Below, one piece after another: positions 53,857-64,000 of a stretch of 64,000 nt of DNA. Every line of letters begins with the position of its first letter. Position 1 is the stretch's first letter. Position numbers and translations under genes: made by a program. The notes beneath the pieces were generated by a model that saw only the letters and a list, made by a program, of their open reading frames with translations, was not told the DNA's origin and did not search any database. Origin of the DNA: Diaporthe sp. PMI_573. Its lineage: Eukaryota; Ascomycota; Sordariomycetes; Diaporthales; Diaporthaceae. The stretch covers positions 1,018,463 through 1,082,462 of the forward strand of contig JAJTUP010000019.1 in assembly GCA_021399435.1 (NCBI GenBank), read 5' to 3'.

Positions 53857-56184
53857 CTAGCCCTCAGCTTCGGCATATGCGTTGGACTTGTGCTTTGGTT
53901 CAAACTTGAAGCCCTGCGGCACCGGGCCAAGGAACATTTCGCTATCGGAAGTCAGCTGCAACACCCGAAAACGAGGGTACGTCCTCAATTTGAACTCACC
54001 TGATCTTCACCCAGTCCTTGTAGTTGTCACTCGCAAGCAAAGTCTCCAGATCATCACGTCCCCGGTAGGCCGGCGGGCGATCGTTGATCTTAGGAGGGAG
54101 ATGCTCCAAAATCCCGACGGGGATGTACCGGTGGGCGAAGCTCAAATACTCCAGGAGGAACTTTCTCGTGGTGCTCACACCAATCTCGTCGGAGCCCCAA
54201 GCCTCAAGGCCGTAGCGGGCAAACTTTTCGACATAGCCAAGACGCTCAGTCGACGACTTGTCCAGGTATTGGCCCTTCTCGATCTCCTCGAAGACCCATG
54301 GCTTGATGAGGGCACCACGAGCTATCATCACAGTGTCAACACGCGCATTTTGAATGTCGTTGAAATAATCGACATGCGAGTAGCAATCTCCGTTTCCGAG
54401 GAAGTACATCCGTCCACCGTTGGGCAACGTGCTGGGGTCCGGCTCGCGCACCGTATCAGTCAGCTCGTCCTTCTTGTCACGGTAGGACTGGATCATTGCA
54501 CCGCACTCGGCTATGTAGCTCCAGTCTGCAGCTGAACGGTACCGCTGCTGGCGGGAGCGGCCGTGAAGCGTGATGGCCGCGCACCCTGGGGCACCGAGAA
54601 CGTCGCTCGTCTCGGTGCCTCCGAACCCCAGCCGTTCGATGGTCTTCTTGGCCGTGGGTTTGTCGCTCTTGACACCCAGCCGCAGCTTCGTGGTGACGGG
54701 TACCTCCCCCGACACCGCATTCATACCACGTACCATACGCTCCAGCTTCGACGGCATATCGAGTAGCGCAGATCCCGCGCCTTCCTTGTAAACCTTGTCA
54801 ATGGGACAGCCGCAGTTCAGATCTACCAGGCGAAGGTGAGGAAGGTACTCGGACAATGCCTGAGTGGCCTTGATAGCAATCCAAGGCGCGTTGGCGGCGA
54901 TCTGGGCGCCAAACTTGAGATCGCGAGAATTGTCGTACCCAAGGGGCGCAGCACTGGGGTTCTCAAGGCGAGGCGGTGTCGTCTCGCTCTCGTGAGCCTT
55001 GAGGAGTGCCCATTCGGAGCGCTGACCCTGCAAGACGTGCATGCCAACGGCCATTTCTGAATATGTTGCTCCCGCCCCAAGTTCGACGCACAGGCGACGG
55101 AATGGCAGGTTGCCCTGGGTGGTGAGCGGCGCCAGAACCGGAGTCTCGCGGCCGAAGTAGACCCTTCTCTTCTCAGATGGCTTGAAGGGCGGGTCTATGA
55201 AGGCAGCGCGGTACTCGTTTGTTTTCTCATGCTGCGTTCTTGGGGTTCCATCCTCGTTCTTGGAGTTGAAGACCCTCCGAGCCAACTTGATGTCTTCGTC
55301 CTGCCACTGGATGCACTGGTCGGACCTGGAAAAGTCCTTCTTCTTCCTAGAGAGCTCGATCTTCTTGGCCGCCGGGACGTTGTTCACGATGCCCGCAAAG
55401 CCGTCGGCGAATCCGTCGTCGTCAGGCCGGGTCCCCGGCGGGAACCGACTCGAGTGCTTGACGAGGCACAGCTCCTTCCTGCCGTCGTCATGGGCGGTCT
55501 CGGTCATGTGTGACTTGACGAAGAGGCACTTCCAGCCCATGGGGCATTCGCCGGTCTTTTCCCATACGGGGCACTTGCCGCCAAGGACTTGGAGATCAGC
55601 ACGTCTGCCGTCTGCGAGGTACTTGCGAAGATCGTGCAGCCGGTTGCAACGCGCGCCATGCTTGCACTCCTTTGGGGAGAACTCGTTGCTGTGGGCACGT
55701 GTCTGGCACAGTTCCTGGGCATCTTTTGAGAAGCCGAATTCCCTCTCGGTGTTGACGCCGCGCTGCTTCTTGTTCTTGGCCCTGCCGCCCTGATCTCTGG
55801 CGTCGAGACCCTTGTCCTCGGCAGCGTCATCGTCACCACGGGCCTTGACGGGGACCTCTTCCTCTGCCTCGAGAAGGACCCGGGTGGGGACTTTGATCAG
55901 ATACCTATGAGCATATTTAGTCAGGTCTGATGCCGCCTACAAGCGAGGGTCAGTCGCGCCTACTCTTGTTTTACCGGGGCAGTGCCCTTTGGCAGGGGCT
56001 TGACGGCAGTCTCGGGCGGCTCACGCTCCCTTTTCACAACGGGGCTGCCGTCCTCAGCCTTTGCCCTCTTGGCAGCAGGCTGCTCTTCTGGGCGATGGAG
56101 GATTCTCTTCCTCTCGGCGTCAACGGCGTGGCCGTCGGCGTCGAGCCCTACGTGCGGCTCAGTGACTTCGCCGTTTGCCTCCAT
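53857..56184 (-). CDS. dus3: tRNA-dihydrouridine(47) synthase Dus3
   Basis: Dus3 reduces U47 in the variable loop of tRNAs with FMN and NAD(P)H. Three exons, 56184-55964, 55904-54000 and 53941-53857, join in frame to 736 aa (joins VKQ|E|YLIKVP and WVKI|S|EMFLGP). The N-terminal 200 residues are charged and contain two CCCH-type zinc-finger stretches ([28 protein letters not shown]), as in Dus3 but not Dus1, Dus2 or Dus4. The TIM-barrel domain begins with [22 protein letters not shown]. The catalytic cysteine is in [20 protein letters not shown] at about 437; [12 protein letters not shown] and [13 protein letters not shown] follow. The helical C-terminal domain ends with [17 protein letters not shown]. 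The start is divergent from the kelch gene, 1.2 kb away. Confidence 0.94.
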
Positions 56185-57359
56185 CGTGGCTTGCGAGAGG
56201 CGGGTCAGATCACCGGTCGGAGATCACCAGCGACGTCGGACCTGAGTGGTATGAATACCTAGTGCTCACGAGCAGGCGGACTGCGGCTTCTGGTGCTCGG
56301 GTGGGGGTTTTCCAATTTTCCCAGGGAGGTTGGCTTTGTATTGCACGGCAGCCTACCTAGGTACGTACTGCACCAATGAAGTTTTCAATATTGCCTGCCG
56401 TCGATGACGCGCCGGGGGGGGGGGCTTTTTGGCACTACCGGGTACCCGTCCTCCGGTAGGTACCCCGTACTGCAGAAAGATACCTACCTACCCAGGTACC
56501 TAGGTAGGTAGGTACGGAGTGTAGGTAGCCTGCAAAAGACTGTGGGGCACGCGGTGCATCGCCGCAGACAAGGCTTGTCAAGGCTCTGAGGTGCCGCAGC
56601 TGTCGGTTGACGGGCGGACGGGGCCACACGGGCGGGGCCACACGGGGTTGAACGAGATGGAATGGGCAATTCCCACCCGAAGTCCTGACGACCCGGGCCC
56701 GAGGGAGGACTTGCCCGCGCAGTCCAGATTACTTACCTACACAGTACTCTGTACAGTACCATGCACCGCACTGCAACAGTGCTTTGACACCCGGATGCAG
56801 GGGCAGCTGGCTGCTGCTGGCTGTCAGCTCAAGCTCAAGCTCCGGCCTCGGGTTTCAGCTCCAAACCCATTTCCAGCTGGACGGCCTCCCCTCGCATCTG
56901 TCAGGGGCAATCAACCCAGGCACGCTAAGCCTTCTACCTGCAAGGTCCATCTGGGTTGGGTTGCAGGCTTGCAGCCCACTGGGCGCAGAAATTAGAGTGC
57001 TGATTGCTGCCGAGCCCCAAGGGCTGCGGGCCCTTCGCAGCCTCCACCACCCAATCCAGCCCAACCTGCCCCAAGGTACATGCACCTCTGTGTAGCACCC
57101 AAAGGCTAGAGCGGATGTGTGCATGAGTCTTGGATCATTACGCTCCCCCCCCAATCACCTCGACCCTCCCTCCAAACCTCCACAACAAGATAGACCCGAC
57201 CGCGAACGCAACGACACCCGCAACCACAAAGTAGCTCCTGCCACCATCCTGTCCTCCCCGCCCAATTGTTCAGGACCACGACCACGAGCCCCAGCCCCAA
57301 CTTCTGGCCCTCATCTCGCTCACGCCCGTGACATGGTCCTCTGAGGCGGCTCCTCCACC
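56185..57359. promoter_or_regulatory. Divergent intergenic region, Dus3 / kelch protein
   Basis: The interval contains CCTAGGTA-type palindromes at 56352-56366 and 56481-56514, a G9 run near 56411-56420 and a GGGGCCACACGG direct repeat near 56620-56646. The 3' part (57150-57350) is CT-rich leader. No gene is supported. Confidence 0.5.
56481..56514. repeat. CCTAGGTA palindromic repeat upstream of Dus3
   Basis: TACCTACCTACCCAGGTACC followed by TAGGTAGGTAGGTACGG: inverted TACC/GGTA units flanking a central GGTACCTAGG. Confidence 0.85.
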
Positions 57360-59075
57360 ATGGCTGACCAACCAGCCAGACCCAAAGAAGACAAGCAGAC
57401 GTCACCCCTGAGGTCAAAGATCGTGCGCTCCCAGAAGATCTCCTCCGCCGCCGCCTCCGGCCCCTCTCCCTCGTCCTCTCCCTCCTCGGAGCGCGCAGAC
57501 GTCCCGACCCCCCTCCCACGGTACGACAGCCACCAGGACCCGTCCGCCCCGGACCGTGCCCCTCCTGTGCCGCGCAGCCATACGCCAGGCCACCTCTCCT
57601 CCAAGAGCCAGGTGTCCAGACGCAAGCCCTCCACCTCCGACCTCTCGATTAGGCAGAGGGCCCAGTCCGCTGCCGCTGCCGCTGCCCCTTCTGCCTCCGC
57701 CCCGAACGCGCCCCCCGTCAGCATAAGGAACGCAGCCGCACCATCGTCCTCGGCCGTGAACAGGCCGCGGGAGAACGGCGAACAAAGGGCAGACGGCCGG
57801 CCAGAGTCGAGGGACGATGCGTCCGCCGGTGGGGCCCGCCCGCCTGCCCTACGATCTACGTCAGCCATAGCAGGCAAGCCGGCACCGTCCGCGGCCCCTA
57901 CAGATTCCCGCTCCGCAACCAACGGCACCACTCGGTCATCCAACGCCCACCGCGCCTCAGCAACAACCACCTCGAAACACTCCGCCGCCGGCACCTACAA
58001 GCCATTCCCGCCCCTCGCATCCCCCACCAACTCCATCCACGTCCCTCCGGCACCCAGTTCGGGCATGTACTGGTCACGCGCCCCCGTGTCAGGGCGCCCA
58101 CACCCGGCCCTAAGGGCCCACACGACAACAATCATCGGCAGCAACATCTACGTCTTCGGCGGCTGCGACAGCCGCGCCTGCTTCAACGATCTCTATGTCC
58201 TCGACGCCGACGCTTTCCACTGGTCACAACCATACGTGTCGGGCGACATCCCCGTCCCGCTGCGCGCCATGACCTGCACCGCCGTGGGCAAGAAATTGGT
58301 CATCTTTGGCGGCGGCGACGGGCCCGCCTACTACAACGAGGTGTATGTGCTCGACACGGTCAACTTCAGGTGGACCAAGCCGCGGATCCTGGGCGACCGG
58401 GTCCCTTCCAAGAGACGGGCGCACACGGCATGCCTGTACAAGAATGGGATCTACGTCTTCGGCGGCGGGGACGGCGTGCGGGCGCTCAACGACATCTGGA
58501 GGCTGGACGTGGGCGATCTGTCCAAGATGAGCTGGAAGCTCATCTCGAGCCCGACGGACGAGGCCGGCAGCTCCAAGACCAGGTCGCCGGGCGGGAGCGG
58601 CACCCCGGGCAGAGACTCCAAGCCAAAGGCCCGTGGCTACCACACCGCCAACATCGTCGACGGCAAGCTGATCATCTTTGGCGGCTCCGACGGCGGCGAG
58701 TGCTTCAACGACGTGTGGGTGTACGACATCGAGACCCACGCGTGGAAGTCCGCGCCCGTGAGCGGGACATTCAGGCGGCTCTCGCACACCGCCACCATCG
58801 TGGGGTCCTATCTCTTCGTGATCGGCGGGCACGACGGCAACGAATACTCCAATGACGTCCTGCTACTCAACCTGGTGCAGATGACGTGGGACAAACGCAG
58901 GGTCTACGGGCTGCCGCCCAGCGGCAGGGGCTACCACGGCACCGTGCTGCATGACTCCCGGCTGTTGACGATTGGGGGCTTTGACGGCGGGGAGGTGTTC
59001 GGTGACGTCTGGATCCTGGAGATGGCGGTGCACGCGTATTATTCACAGATCAGCCACTTCCAGATCGAGCTGTAG
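57360..59075 (+). CDS. Kelch-repeat beta-propeller protein
   Basis: The gene is a single exon of 571 aa. Residues 1-230 are disordered and extremely rich in Ser, Ala, Pro and Arg, with a very high GC codon bias. A six-repeat kelch propeller occupies about 235-570, with recurrent units IYVFGGCDSRACFNDLYVLD, LVIFGGGDGPAYYNEVYVLD, IYVFGGGDGVRALNDIWRLD, LIIFGGSDGGECFNDVWVYD, LFVIGGHDGNEYSNDVLLLN and LLTIGGFDGGEVFGDVWILE. An insertion of about 35 residues (SSPTDEAGSSKTRSPGGSGT) interrupts one blade. Kelch propellers bind proteins; fungal members act in cell polarity (Tea1 group), Ras signalling (Ral2) or as ubiquitin adaptors. No F-box, BTB or coiled coil is present, so the role stays open. Confidence 0.9.
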   Translation: MADQPARPKEDKQTSPLRSKIVRSQKISSAAASGPSPSSSPSSERADVPTPLPRYDSHQDPSAPDRAPPVPRSHTPGHLSSKSQVSRRKPSTSDLSIRQRAQSAAAAAAPSASAPNAPPVSIRNAAAPSSSAVNRPRENGEQRADGRPESRDDASAGGARPPALRSTSAIAGKPAPSAAPTDSRSATNGTTRSSNAHRASATTTSKHSAAGTYKPFPPLASPTNSIHVPPAPSSGMYWSRAPVSGRPHPALRAHTTTIIGSNIYVFGGCDSRACFNDLYVLDADAFHWSQPYVSGDIPVPLRAMTCTAVGKKLVIFGGGDGPAYYNEVYVLDTVNFRWTKPRILGDRVPSKRRAHTACLYKNGIYVFGGGDGVRALNDIWRLDVGDLSKMSWKLISSPTDEAGSSKTRSPGGSGTPGRDSKPKARGYHTANIVDGKLIIFGGSDGGECFNDVWVYDIETHAWKSAPVSGTFRRLSHTATIVGSYLFVIGGHDGNEYSNDVLLLNLVQMTWDKRRVYGLPPSGRGYHGTVLHDSRLLTIGGFDGGEVFGDVWILEMAVHAYYSQISHFQIEL

Positions 59076-59675
59076 GCCAGCAAGGCAGGCAAGCGCGGCG
59101 TAGCGGAAGCCGGATGGGTTCACCGTGTGGTGCGAGTCGGAGTCGAGGAGGATGTTACCGGGTTTGATTTCCTTCCTTCTCGACGATGATACCCATTCAC
59201 TTTGTCTTTTAGGTTGCACCTACCCGTAGGGAAACGCTGCCAGCATCTGTTGCTCATTTCCAGGTGCTAGGACACAGTTGTACTCCATATTCGGGGGTAG
59301 GGGTTGGGGTGTATTAGGGTGTATTGGGGTGTCACAGCGCGGAGTACATTTTCTTTCGGAAAAGGGGTTCATCAGGAACGTACTGTCTATATATGTGATC
59401 CGGTCCGGCTTGATCAGTCTCGTGTTCATTATCTGTCTTGTGTCCCAAACAGTTGATATTTTGACGCCGGACATTTCTACCCAAAATCCCGATCATTTCC
59501 AGTCCCAAAACACCATACATGCTGTTGTAGTACTGTACAGTAGTGAAAACGACGCCACCAATGCACCTGACGCCACTTTTTGCAACCCGTCGCTCTTGCG
59601 GTCGTATCTAATAACGACCGCCTGTTTCTACGCCTTGCTACCTGTCGCTGCAGCGGTCATGATCCATGCCCGGTC
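59076..59675. other. Convergent intergenic between kelch and Rcf2 genes
   Basis: Shared 3' flanks. No additional feature is recognised. Confidence 0.45.
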
Positions 59676-60491
59676 TCAATTGGCAGCGCTCGAGGGTGCA
59701 GGTTCAGCAGCCTTGCGCTCCTCCCTGGGGGTGGTCTTTTCCTTCTTCTGCTGCAGGCGGCGCTCTTCAGCGGCGACCATGTCTGTTGGAGGGCCATCTC
59801 GTCAGCATGACAGTCGTACAACGTTTCGATCGGGGTTTGGGGGCGAGAACTCACCCTTCCAGAGGTCCTGGCCCTCATACTCCTCCTTGTGGACCTTCTT
59901 CTCGATCAGGTGCTCGTGCTTGGGGTCGTTGGGGTCGACCACCATGATGGTCTCCCACCGACCTTTGCCCGCCTTGGCGTCACTCGTCTCGAAGGCGGCG
60001 GTAGCGATCAACACAGCCAGGGTGAGGCCCTGGGCGTAGACACGGGCCTGGACGAGCTTCTGGGAGGTGCTCAGGTACTTGTCACGGCCCACGATGGTCA
60101 GCGCGATGGCCATGGCGGCAATCCAGGAGGCGAAGACGATGGAGTAGCGGTTCTCCCGCCCCCAGTCCATAAACTTCTGCTTGTCGCCGCCGGACTGCTT
60201 GGCGGATTCGAGGATGCGCTGTGTCTCATCCTTGTAGAAGTTCATGGGGTCCTTGGCTTTTTGGAAGGAGATGGAGTAGCGCTCGGCGGTGGTGATGGCG
60301 CCAAAGGTGGCTGCGGACGAGACGAGGAACGTCCGGAAGGGCAGGGTCAGGCCGCGGAAGGCTGCGTAGCGGCGCGAGGCGGCGAGGACGCCGGCCAGGC
60401 CGAGGCCAAGGCCGACAGAGCCGCCCATGAAGCCTCCCTTGAGGACCTCATTGTAGTGGGCCTGTTCCTCTTCTTTGCTGATGACCTTCAT
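59676..60491 (-). CDS. rcf2: Respiratory supercomplex factor Rcf2 (HIG1 domain)
   Basis: Rcf2 is a HIG1-family inner-mitochondrial membrane protein that associates with cytochrome c oxidase and supports III-IV supercomplexes. Two exons, 60491-59855 and 59782-59676, give 247 aa; the join reads DLWK|D|MVAAEERR. The N-terminus is MKVISKEEEQAHYNEVLKGG with a Gly-rich hydrophobic segment (FMGGSVGLGLGLAGVLAA), then FRTFLVSSAATFGAITTAER. The C-terminal HIG1 domain includes ENRYSIVFASWIAAMAIALT and KLVQARVYAQGLTLAVLIATA. In QKLVQARVYAQ the usual Arg/His of the HIG1 motif Q-x3-(R/H)-x-R-x3-Q is Gln, which is tolerated in Rcf2-type proteins. The second exon encodes a Lys/Glu-rich tail. Confidence 0.9.
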
Positions 60492-63400
60492 CGCGACTGG
60501 CGGGTGCCGAAGGAGGGGCTCTGGTGTTTGCGGACCCGAGTGCGGGGCGGATGGTTACGTTCTGCGGTTTGCAACAGTCTTGATCGCTCGATGTCTGTGG
60601 GGGGCCTGTCGTCGTGCGTCGCTAGGCAGGTGTGGCGCCAGAAGCTGTGATGACAGGTGTTGGCAGGTGGTCTGATGTTTCTGAGGGGATGCGTGTTGCT
60701 CAGGTGCGGTGCGCGTTTGCAGCGTGGGAGCCGTCTGGTACAGGGCAGTTGGTAGTAGGCCGGCTGTATATATAAAATCCGGCTTCACAAGATCTGCTTT
60801 GGTGGTGACTGCGCAATTTTGTCATGCCATGTTTTTCCTGGAAACATGATGATGTAAACGGATGCTGCCGTCTCGCGCCAGGGATCCAACCCGCTGCTCG
60901 CCCCGTCGTTCAGAGGCCGGACCAGACCCCGAATTACGTCCGCAGCCGCACCACACAGCAGCAGCGGGAGAGGCCAGGGCGGCTGACAAAGCCAAGCCAG
61001 GGCCCTGGCTGAGCACCACACGGCTTCAGCCTCGTTCCTGCGAATTTTCGTGGGATGCCGAAACATTCGACTTTTCGGTGTTTGCTTGTGCACGACTTTC
61101 CGCATCGTACCTGCATACCAACCAGGACCACGGAATCGCGAGTCTCGCGCTGCCTCGAGGCAAGGCTCAATTCTCAGAAAGGGCGATGCTTCAGGCACTG
61201 TTTTGTACGCCAGACTCTGCAGTGCGGTGTCGCCGAATTCCGAAAGATGCCCGGCACAGAGGCTAACTATAGACCAGCCCGTCTTGACCGGAAGGCCACC
61301 GGTGTTCGAAGGGGGGACATTTGGGGGGGCCGAGCCCCATCCATCACCGAGGATTACCCTGATAATGAAGCCTCTTCTTCGCAAACTGGACGCGACATAT
61401 TATTTGCAGACCTGCCGACGACATTGGGAATGGGCTGCATGGTATTCCCGCGCCGTCTGTGCGTTGGCGGAATCGGGCCCGTGGGCCCGTGTTCCCTCTG
61501 CCCACTCATCAACAATGGAAGCCTCCTCGGAGAAGTGCGCGACATCCGCGCGCACATGAGTCGCCCGCCCTGCCCGCCTGTGTTACTGTGTATAAAGGTG
61601 TTCGCCGGCCCGGGGTTCAAACGCCGCTGCGTGTAACAAGACTTCCAAGTCGATCCCCGGGGGGATTCCAACGGTGTACCGTGACTACGTGTCCCGCTTG
61701 ACGGGGTGAGGTGAAGTGAGTGGGCGCCCCTCCTGGACAGCCGCACGATGACGGCGGTGAGATCGACCGAAGCCACCCTGGCAGCTCCTGGGAGTACAGT
61801 ACTGTGTTATTGTGTGGCGACGAGTCCCAAGGCTGGCAGGAGGACCCTCACAACTCTAGCCGCGCGTGCCGTAGGGCGCTGGCAACGCTTCGCGGCATCG
61901 ACAGTCGCCTCTGCAACACATGCTCCAGTCGGCCGACCCTCTGCACACCATTCCCAACCGTTGAATACGCAGCACGCAGTACGCAGTCACTCAGGGGCGA
62001 CTGCGCGTCTCGTGTGCGTGACCTTGTCTCATCTCGCCCACTTGCGATCCGCCGCGGCCACTGTTACCCTGGGTCTCCTTGCTTGTCGCACAGAAATTGG
62101 CTTTCTCTGCTCCTTCTAGGAGACTTCTCGAAGGCTTCTAAAATCTGCCAGGTCCGCCCTGCAGGTCTCGGAAGTAGACTTGGCGCACGTTTGTCACTTG
62201 TCGGTTGTCAGTCAACCGCATCAGCGACATGCATCTGTGATTCGCTTCTCGTGGCCTGTTGGCCAGCGCGAGACAGGCTTATACCTAGAAAGACACGGGT
62301 CATGTACCAGTACATGCATGAGGCACTGTAGTTGTGAAATCGAGCTTGGCCGAAAACGGGGTGTGGCCCCGCCAGGGCTTTTCCACCCAGATCGGCCTCG
62401 CTCTCGACGCCTACTCAGCAGCTCAGCTACCAAGATTTCACAGTCTGCACTTGTTCGGCATACCGTGGGGGCAGAAAAACGGCAGAAGCCGAGGCAATTT
62501 TGACACCAGGGGATAAATGGTGCTGTGCCTGTGCTGCTGACGCCTTCTCTTGGACGGCTTCCCACGCGCTAAACCTGGCTGCCGGGTAATACGTATGGAT
62601 TGTGTCTCCCTGCCGAGAGGAGGAGAGCCGACGGTCTTCCGCTCTGGGACTGTGCCCCAGCGACCCGGTGGTTTTATTGTTTTTTTGTTCGATCGCTCCC
62701 TGCAGCCTGCATCTCATATCTGGTGATCGGCACATGCATTACAATTCTCCATTTCTCCTCTCCTCCGCTCCTTCAACAGGATCGTATCGACAAGACGGGG
62801 GCCTTTGTTTGGGATTAGGGCCAAGCACCCAAGCGGCCCAAGTCTGGACTCCGCACAGTAGTCTACCAAAGAAAGAAAGAGATCCAGAGTACTGTAGTGT
62901 AGCTTCCGGGCGCTGGACAGGATGGTTTCTATGCAGCAGGCACGCCCCACCCGCCCACCGGCCGCAGCCCATCGTTTCGGGAATCGAATCTGAGTGGTAT
63001 TGAAAAATGGATCGTGACTCGGTTGCGTCGGCTGGGACTGCTACTTCTGCCGGCTAGGAATTCTGGCAGGCGCCAGACAAAAGGCGAGCTATGGCCTCAT
63101 TACGTACAGTCTCGGTGCCCACATCCAAGCAGAATCCCAATGCTGGAGGGTAGCTCCGGGAACTCGCCGAGTAGCGTCGTTATGGCCACGTTTTTTCTTT
63201 CCAGAATAGGGGTCCAAACCCATACTACTTGTGTCGTACAGAAACTGGGTGAGCTTGCATCCGTCGGCCGATCCTGGGCTCCAGTGGCTCCAAGGCTCCT
63301 CTGAAAGCACCACTGTGTCAAGCTTGCTGGGCTGCTGGGCTGGTTGGCTGGCTGGTTGGTTGGTGGAAAGGATGTCAGGCTTGTTCGAATGGCGATGGCT

Positions 63401-64000
63401 GGGGTTCCACCCGGCATGGTTCTGCCACTTCTGGCTTGTGATACACACACACTGGACAAGGGGACCATCACCGCAATATTGTTAGCAGACCGTTGCAGCG
63501 GCACAGCGGCTAGGGCGACGCCGTTTCCAGAATGGGTACGGTGCAGGAGTAGTCGGCACACCCGTACTGTGTAATTGAGATGCCCGCCGCGCTGGCCGTC
63601 ACCGCTGCACGTCATCGTTCCGCTCCTCACGCGTGACGGGTTGGCGGCCTCGGGCCTCGCTTGTGCCTGGTTGGGTACAAGGATTTTAGCCAGTCGAGTC
63701 GGTTGTCTTGTTACCGGCCGCTCTCGTGGATTCCGGTGTTCCACCCAGATCGTGCGGGACTACTCGAAGTCTTACCGCGTAGAAATCGACTCTGGGGAAG
63801 CCCTGGCGTGTTCAGCAATGTTCCAGGCCAGGCGCGGGCGGAGGGTCCAAGGCCAAGGCTACGGACGCTCGGGGCAATCTCATGACTCGGACAACTTTCC
63901 GACTGAGGCAAGAGGCAGCCTTGCCGTCCCGGCCGTCGCTTTGCCGGTCTTGTTGGAATCCAGGAAGTCGCCTACACAGAGGCATGGGTCCATCCATTTT
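60492..64000. other. Gene-poor right end, 3.5 kb
   Basis: I cannot support any gene. Frames of up to about 210 codons exist on both strands, but they overlap in antisense, use no recognisable motif and are rich in Arg, Ser and Pro, as GC-rich non-coding DNA often is. A CTGG/TTGG-type tandem tract (GGCTGGTTGGCTGGCTGGTT) sits at about 63333-63365. The first 200 bases are the Rcf2 promoter. Confidence 0.45.

Noticed and set aside
53157..53909. 250-codon + frame before Dus3
   Set aside because: It runs through a T8G14 homopolymer and over the antisense of the last Dus3 exon. Sequence is not protein-like.
61585..61640. Possible tRNA from GGTTCAAAC near 61613
   Set aside because: There is no A box at the right distance and no acceptor stem.
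60785..62331. About 200-codon frames on both strands at the right end
   Set aside because: They overlap each other in antisense, lack recognisable motifs and have GC-rich non-coding composition.

Overview
The window is nuclear DNA of a filamentous ascomycete, most likely a Sordariomycete. Most genes carry short introns (about 50-140 nt) with GTAAGT/GTGAGT-like donors and CTAAC/CTGAC-like branch sites. Promoters are CT-rich. The gene set is typical of Pezizomycotina: filamentous-type Atg14, a GT71 mannosyltransferase, a DUF3807 protein and a KNL1/Spc7 with MELT repeats. There is no operon-like organisation. The exon structures given here come from reading splice sites and checking that phases join.

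Layout. 0-9.6 kb: mitochondrial-type adenylate kinase (+), a GH76 mannanase (+), an ERD2-type KDEL receptor with an unusual acidic tail (-) and a secreted LicD-family protein (-). 9.6-13.1 kb: a gene-poor, partly AT-richer stretch with two tRNA-like remnants. 13.1-14.9 kb: an F-box-like protein. 15.66-18.75 kb: an almost complete hAT transposon with 21-bp inverted ends and an 8-bp target duplication; its transposase frame is broken once. 20-31.7 kb: CENP-U/Ame1-like kinetochore protein, a small conserved protein, a twin-CX9C protein, ribosomal protein uS17 (RPS11) and the outer-kinetochore scaffold Spc7/KNL1. 32.4-38 kb: a predicted membrane protein and the GT71 enzyme. 38.5-51.5 kb: Atg6/Vps30, the CENP-A chaperone Scm3, casein kinase 2 alpha, a DUF3807 protein, a conserved hypothetical and Atg14. 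51.5-53.8 kb: a decayed region with pseudogene remains. 53.8-60.5 kb: Dus3, a kelch protein and Rcf2. 60.5-64 kb: no gene I can support.

How the genes relate. Three proteins of the centromere/kinetochore axis (Scm3, Ame1, Spc7) lie within about 23 kb. Two subunits of autophagy PI3-kinase complex I (Atg6 and Atg14) lie about 10 kb apart. Four genes concern mannan or secretory-pathway glycans (GH76, LicD, GT71, ERD2). Adk2, Rcf2 and probably the twin-CX9C protein act in mitochondria. I infer neighbourhood, not proven co-function. A palindromic CCTAGGTA motif recurs in intergenic DNA and sits in four of the five divergent promoter regions, including Atg6/Scm3 and RPS11/Spc7.
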